A stretch of DNA of 64,000 nt from Tenrec ecaudatus (taxonomy: Eukaryota; Chordata; Mammalia; Afrosoricida; Tenrecidae): the NCBI RefSeq assembly GCF_050624435.1, contig NC_134534.1, positions 68,161,501-68,225,500 of the forward strand, given 5' to 3'. Positions 59,215 to 64,000 of the stretch are shown in pieces (position 1 is the stretch's first letter; every line of letters starts with the position of its first letter). The position numbers and the translations under genes were made by a program. Below the pieces are notes generated by a model. That model did not search any database. It worked only from the letters and a program-made list of their open reading frames with translations, and had not been told where the DNA came from.

Positions 59215-59500
59215 GTTGTGGAAGATTGTTTTTTGTTTTTGTTTTTCCTCAAAACCATTTTACTGGGAGTTAATACAGATACCATATCATTCCATAGTTC
59301 AATCACATCAAGCAGTATTGTAGAACTGTTATCACAATCATTTAAAAAACATCCTTTTCCTTCCTGAACTCCTTGACATCAGCTCCCTTTTACTGCCCAC
59401 CACCACCACTGGACCCCCCAGAAACCTTTATTCTCCTCCCTATCCCTACAGCAACATCAATCCTGGGGTTTGTTTTTTTTTTAATACTTTTATTGGGGGA
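59215..59500 (-). mobile_element. L1 3' end, antisense
   Basis: CATAGTTCAATCACATCAAG and TTGTAGAACTGTTATCACAA match the other L1 3' ends in this window. TTAATACTTTTATTGGGG at the right is a scrap of the 2-kb retroposon terminus. Confidence 0.6.
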
Positions 59501-59767
59501 AGATTGTTTTTAAACTATATAAAACTTTATTCTTTGTTCTGGCAAAGAACATACAAACTCAAAAGTTAAATAATCCTATATTGGATTATGAGATATAACT
59601 AATTAAATTTTAAGGGACAAACACCCAGTTGAAAAATCAAAAATAGACATGTAGTTCACAGAAGAAAAAACAGTCTTCTGAAAGTATATAAATAAATTTC
59701 AAAACATAACTATTAAAGAAATGTCAATTAAAACTGTGCTGAAGTATTTCCACTCATTTGGCCTTGA

Positions 59768-60110
59768 GGCAGTTACTTTATTGTGCCAACCTGGCCAATA
59801 AACACATGTGGAGTTAATTGAATGGCAGAGGGATAAATGACTCAGTGAACCTCGCCTTTCTAATTCTCCAGTCTCTTGCTTTCTGATGATCGGACCAGGG
59901 TGCAGCTGCCTTAGCCAGTTCCCTGCTTCAGCTGGCAAGGCTCACTTCCTGCAAGACATCCCTGAGGAGAAGCCGCATGGACCTACCCCGATGCAGCCCT
60001 GGTGCTGGAGCAGCCGTGTGGAGACCCCTGCCAGCGCTGAGATGCTTACACATTCACTGACTTGGCTTTCCTCCTTCAGTCGATATCATAGTGTCCATTT
60101 TGTGAGATGG
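59768..60110 (+). mobile_element. Interspersed repeat related to 3221-3753
   Basis: TTATTGTGCCAACCTGGCC at the left as in the copy at 51640, and AGACCCCTGCCAGCGCTGAG as in the copy at 3221. The right end is cut off close to the LTR-like element. Confidence 0.6.
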
Positions 60111-60120
60111 AGGAGGACAG

Positions 60121-60693
60121 TGGGAAACAGGGATTTCTCCCAAGTTGTCTCCCCCAAATATATGCCAAACTTAGCTGCTTGCAAATGACTACACACGTGG
60201 AGGTCATCAGGAGTAGGTCAGAGTTATTCTCCCTAAGGGTTATCAGCCATCTAGATAAGCAGACACCACTGTTTATCCCACAATAAATAGGGCCCACTCC
60301 CTTCTGATAAGGATAGTAGTTGTCTGTTTCCTTGTAGGAGACCCCAGAGAGGTCAAACATGTCCTAGGATGACCAAGGTTAGGCTGCCATCATGAATCTA
60401 GGGTCCGCCCATCTTGTCACATGTATACCCCTAGACCTTCCCATTCTCATGTGTACACCCCTAGCTCATCCCCTTCCCATCACACCTATGCCTATCATAC
60501 ATCCCCTTCCTATGATGTGTATGCCTATTGTACTGCCCCTTCCTGTAATGTGTGGTTACCTGTAATCATGCCCCCCCCCCAAGGAGATTTAACCCTTGGT
60601 TAGCAATAAAGTTGAAGGTTCTTTCCTGCTCTCAGACCCGGAGGCTCTCTCCTGCTCTCGTGGCTGGGTGACCCCCTCGAGGACCACCAAGCA
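60121..60693 (+). mobile_element. Probable solo LTR of an endogenous retrovirus
   Basis: A TG...CA-bounded 573-bp block with AATAAA at 60605-60610, followed by a U5-like CT-rich stretch (TCAGACCCGGAGGCTCTC). GGACAG (60115-60120) and GGACTG (60694-60699) may be a 6-bp duplication with one mismatch. Its U3-like part holds about four degenerate repeats of 32-36 bases at 60419-60555. No retroviral genes adjoin it. Borders are tentative. Confidence 0.5.
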
Positions 60694-60944
60694 GGACTGA
60701 GGTGAGCATGCTACTGTGAAATGTGTTTGACTCCATTTATTTCAATATTTCTCTTCTATCTCTCATGCTCTCTATAACTTTACTATGATCTTTACTTATT
60801 ATCGCTGTATAATTGCACCTACCGTACCTGTGATGATCAAGTCCCTCTTTTAAGATGGTATGACCCATCATGATAGAAGGTGGAACAAAGAATTGCTTAA
60901 CATATTTTTAGTGTGTTTCATATCCCTATTCACTTAAACATACT

Positions 60945-61118
60945 CTTTCTTTTACCCTGTGGGGTAAGTGTTGGGTCGTTAACTGAAAGATGAGCAGTTT
61001 GAGCCCACCGGTCGCTTCTCTGAAGAAAGATGAGACTGTCTGCCGCTGTAAAGACTGACAACCTTGGAAACTACACAGGGCACTGTGAGCCAGAACTGAA
61101 TCAATGGCAGTGAGATTC
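60945..61118 (+). repeat. AfroSINE, decayed
   Basis: AACTGAAAGATGAGCAGTTT, CAACCTTGGAAACTACAC and GAATCAATGGCAGTGAG in order. Confidence 0.65.
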
Positions 61119-61204
61119 TGGAGGATGTGTCTATTCTGTACAATGTCATTTGATCCTTTGTCATTTAGGGTATTTTTTTTAACCCAACTCTAGTTTATAT
61201 TCTA

Positions 61205-61490
61205 GCTTATCCTTAGAACGTTATTGAATCTCACCTCCTCCTGGAAGCCCTCCTGTGCGCTTCTCCTACCGCTTGAGTCTGATCAAGATGCTAGCTATGG
61301 CATCTTTGCGATCCATTTTGTTTGAACTTGATCATATTCTTTTCTCTGTAATTTCAGCCATTGGTTTATTTGTTTCGTTTCCCAACTACTCATGAGAGTA
61401 CCAAGTCTAATTTGATTTTATGTTCCCAAGGCTTAGTTCATTGGAAGCATTCAAAGATTCTTTGTTGAATGGATGAATGAATGACTTGTT
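61205..61490 (+). repeat. L2 LINE 3' part
   Basis: TCACCTCCTCCTGGAAGCCC is the L2 hallmark, followed by an ending TTGTTGAATGGATGAATGAA. Confidence 0.7.
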
Positions 61491-61559
61491 ACTCCCTGGG
61501 AGGCATACTTCACGGGTTTTGTGATGGTAGAGTGTGTGTTATGCACATTCCACTGGGAG

Positions 61560-61795
61560 GCAGTGTTGTGCAGTGAAAAGACCTCAATCATGGATACCGT
61601 TAAGCTTGGGCTCGCAGGGCAGCTCACCACCTCCACCTGAGTGTCCCATGGCTACCCACCATCTCGGCCACACACCATCTCCGCGGGACACTGGCAAAAC
61701 AGGAAGAATGTGAATATTGTCCAGATGGGATTGTTGCTAAGACTAAATAGAACTTGGGTAGAGTTAGAGAAAGTGTCCAGGAAATAAAGGGTATT
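61560..61795 (+). repeat. MIR SINE, near full length
   Basis: GGCAGTGTTGTGCAGTGAAA start, a TGGGCTCGCAGGGCAGC middle and GCTAAGACTAAATAGAACTT end follow MIR order with strong divergence. Confidence 0.5.
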
Positions 61796-62729
61796 TCAAT
61801 GACGTGTTCATCATCATTCTGCTACTAACGGTCCACACTCAAAAGCTGCCAGTCCACTCCTCCATTCTCTGAGACATCTTGGAATTGGACATGTGTGATT
61901 CAGAGGTCCTTATGACTGCGTGACTCAGAGCTACATTAAGGCTTCTGGAAGCAAAGGACTTCAGGGACTGTCATTGACAGGCCCTGGTTCAGCTGCATGT
62001 GCATTAAATAGATTTTTGTGCGCTGGTCTGGAAAACAAGCCACCATCTATAATTCTGTTTCTATGGGGAAAAGCTTTCTGTGTTCCAAACAACTAACTTA
62101 CTAATGAACTCTTGGAACACAACCTATTTGTCCAGGGGGACCAGCTGATGGGATTTACATGGAAGAGCCAGCAGCCCGAGTGACTGTACAGGCTTGAGCT
62201 AATGATGAACTCTCTATGGTGACCAAATTAGCTGTCATCTCCTCCATTTAGGTAGGATTTTGAAAAATTAGAGCGTGTTCTCCAAAGAACCAACATGTGA
62301 TTAAAGGGCCAAAGAAACCCCCATTTCGTCACTAGAGTTCAAAGAAGATTGTAGGAGTGCCCATGTAATCATTCATCTCAACATAAAGGGAAAGGGGGCA
62401 TTTGGTTACGTACTCTATCAAGCTGATTTACTGTGAATGTGTAAAGCAGGGAGTCTATTCTGTTGAGTCCCTATATCAGACTATCAGATCCTCTGTGGAC
62501 TCTTCACATGTCGTGAAAGTTAAGGTTTTGTGTCAATTTATGTAAGTTGATTCTCATAGTCACTCTTTGATCTCACTGCAGCTTTCTCAAAGAGTATGAG
62601 GATACATTTACATAAGTTGACAAAACTGAGATGTGGCAAGAATAACTAATTTGTACAAACTCTTACAACTAATTTTATGGATCATTCATTCAAATCCAGG
62701 TCAGTTTTGTGTCAAAGCCCCTCTGTAGC
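61796..62729. other. Intergenic stretch, nothing recognised
   Basis: No gene or confident repeat. Open frames are all below 100 codons. Confidence 0.5.
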
Positions 62730-63480
62730 TGGATGAGCTTTCTGAAATACAAATCGAATCATGTCCTTCTCATGCATAAGACAGCTCCACAGCCTGTTAT
62801 GTTCCTGGGATGAAATCCATCCTTAGGAACATGGTCCGTGGCACCTTGGTGCTCTGCCCCCTGTGCATCAACCCTGCTCTCTTGCCATTCCCACCATGGG
62901 CCCTGGCCACAGGTAATAAGGTATCTTTCCATTTTTCTAGTCCCTTAAGGCCACCAACCTTCCACCAGTTCGTCCGTTGTGTGTGGTGTTATGACGCTGA
63001 AGGCGAGGCCACTCGTGTCTCAAATGCCAGCAGAATGTCCTGTAGCAGAGCTTCCAGTGGAACCAAACTCTAAAGAATGACCTGGGGATCTACGTCTGAA
63101 ACGAGCAATGAAGCCACTAGGGATCACAGGAAGACGGGGCTCGCTTCGGTGTGAGGAGAGCCCGCCAAGTTAGCAGACACTCAGAAAGCACAGTGGCTGC
63201 AGCGATGGACTTGCTCGTACCAACATTAGTGCCCATGGGGCAGGCCAGTGTTTCGTGCCGTGGTACATGGGTCATCACGAGCCCGAACCAGCTTGTTGGC
63301 AACTGGCAACAGCATCGCTTCTTGGTCCTTACCGCCAGGTCCTCATGCAGGTATCTCACCTGCCCTCCTGCTGCTTTTCTGCGGAGCCCTCTCTCCCGCT
63401 CCTTCTCTCTCTCCATCTCCGCTAGTTGAAGCCTTCACTTGGGAGGCCTTTCCCAAACCTTAAAGTAGGGGCCAAGCAAC
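62730..63480 (+). repeat. L2 LINE, split by an RTE fragment
   Basis: CACAGCCTGTTATGTTCCTG, GATGAAATCCATCC, CTTGCCATTCCCACC and, after the interruption, CTTCACTTGGGAGGCC are L2-type blocks in order. About 63110-63310 carries RTE-like text (CACAGTGGCTGCAGCGATGG, GCCAGTGTTTCGTGCCG). Confidence 0.55.
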
Positions 63481-64000
63481 CCTCTCCACATCTTCCATGA
63501 TATCACATTTCCAACGAGAGCATTATCCTAGGAATGGTAACAGCTCGCTGGCTTATCCTTAGATACTCCCAACGCCCCTCCCTCGGTAATTATTTATGGA
63601 ATAAATGTAGCACGATTGTACCACAAGTTATTTTGTACAGGCAATTGTTAAAATAATGACATTTACAAAACATTTGCCTTTTATTCAAAGGAGATTTGAG
63701 ATGATCCAGATAAAAACCTTGTTCCCTTGGTACAGTTGCTTCCTGATACGCTGTCTTGAGCAGGAAGAATGCAGCTGACAGCAGAACTCTGAGAGTTTTT
63801 GCAAAGTGTTAGCAACACCTACAGGAGTGTGTCCACCACGGACACCACCCAGCATCCATTACAGTCAGAGGGACATTCATGCCGGAAAGTCTTCCAGCAA
63901 GAGACAGTGCAACTCTATTTGGTGTCGAACAATCTTCTTGCCATTTGCCGTTGAACCTGCTCCTATGGTAGTTATGGATTATGTCGATGAGACCTTCTGG
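63481..64000. other. Right edge, nothing recognised
   Basis: Unique-looking sequence to the end of the window. No exon, promoter or named repeat seen. Confidence 0.5.

Noticed and set aside
63151..63463. 92- and 71-codon frames near the right edge
   Set aside because: They overlap RTE and L2 remnants and show no independent coding signal.

Overview
This is mammalian nuclear DNA. One gene with GT-AG introns occupies the centre and almost everything else is interspersed repeats. Many short repeats end in the 'ATGAGTCGGAATCGACTCGATGG' type of tail typical of afrotherian tRNA-derived SINEs (AfroSINEs), RTE-clade LINE pieces with (AAC)n ends are common, and one 179-bp element at 49990-50168 looks like a SPIN (hAT) transposon. 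From what I recall, SPIN elements among Afrotheria are known from tenrecs, so a tenrec is my best guess. The clade is well supported; the species is inference.

The gene is TRAM1 (translocating chain-associated membrane protein 1) on the + strand. I could place all eleven coding exons from the CpG-island promoter (about 9940-11260) to the stop codon at 34666-34668. Every junction has GT-AG ends and the exon phases join into an uninterrupted 374-residue protein. The 3' UTR probably runs to about 36185. No second protein-coding gene is visible.

Layout. 1-9900: upstream intergenic DNA with a 39-bp minisatellite, a (CT)n tract, a broken L1, SINEs and a nearly complete 2-kb retroposon (5445-7415). 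9940-36185: TRAM1, with introns holding SINEs, antisense L1, a dimeric retroposon end (15780-16095), a TG repeat beside the exon 3 acceptor and a 30-nt U6 snRNA fragment inside a target-site duplication. 36190-64000: downstream intergenic DNA, a dense nest of repeats: same-family insertions inside each other (37315-40450), a long antisense RTE LINE carrying a four-part retroposon concatemer and the SPIN element (48058-50792), a second near-complete 2-kb retroposon (54151-56322), a probable solo LTR (60121-60693) and old L2/MIR copies.

The most unusual content is the 2-kb retroposon family. It has no terminal repeats and no long ORF, ends in AATAAAATGATTT plus an A-rich tail, is flanked by 8-14 bp target duplications, carries a variable number (1 or 2) of an internal module of about 240 bp, and in two places inserted as a head-to-tail series of 3' ends within one target duplication. 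I do not know a published description of that behaviour. Repeat boundaries were read by eye and are approximate unless a target duplication is given.
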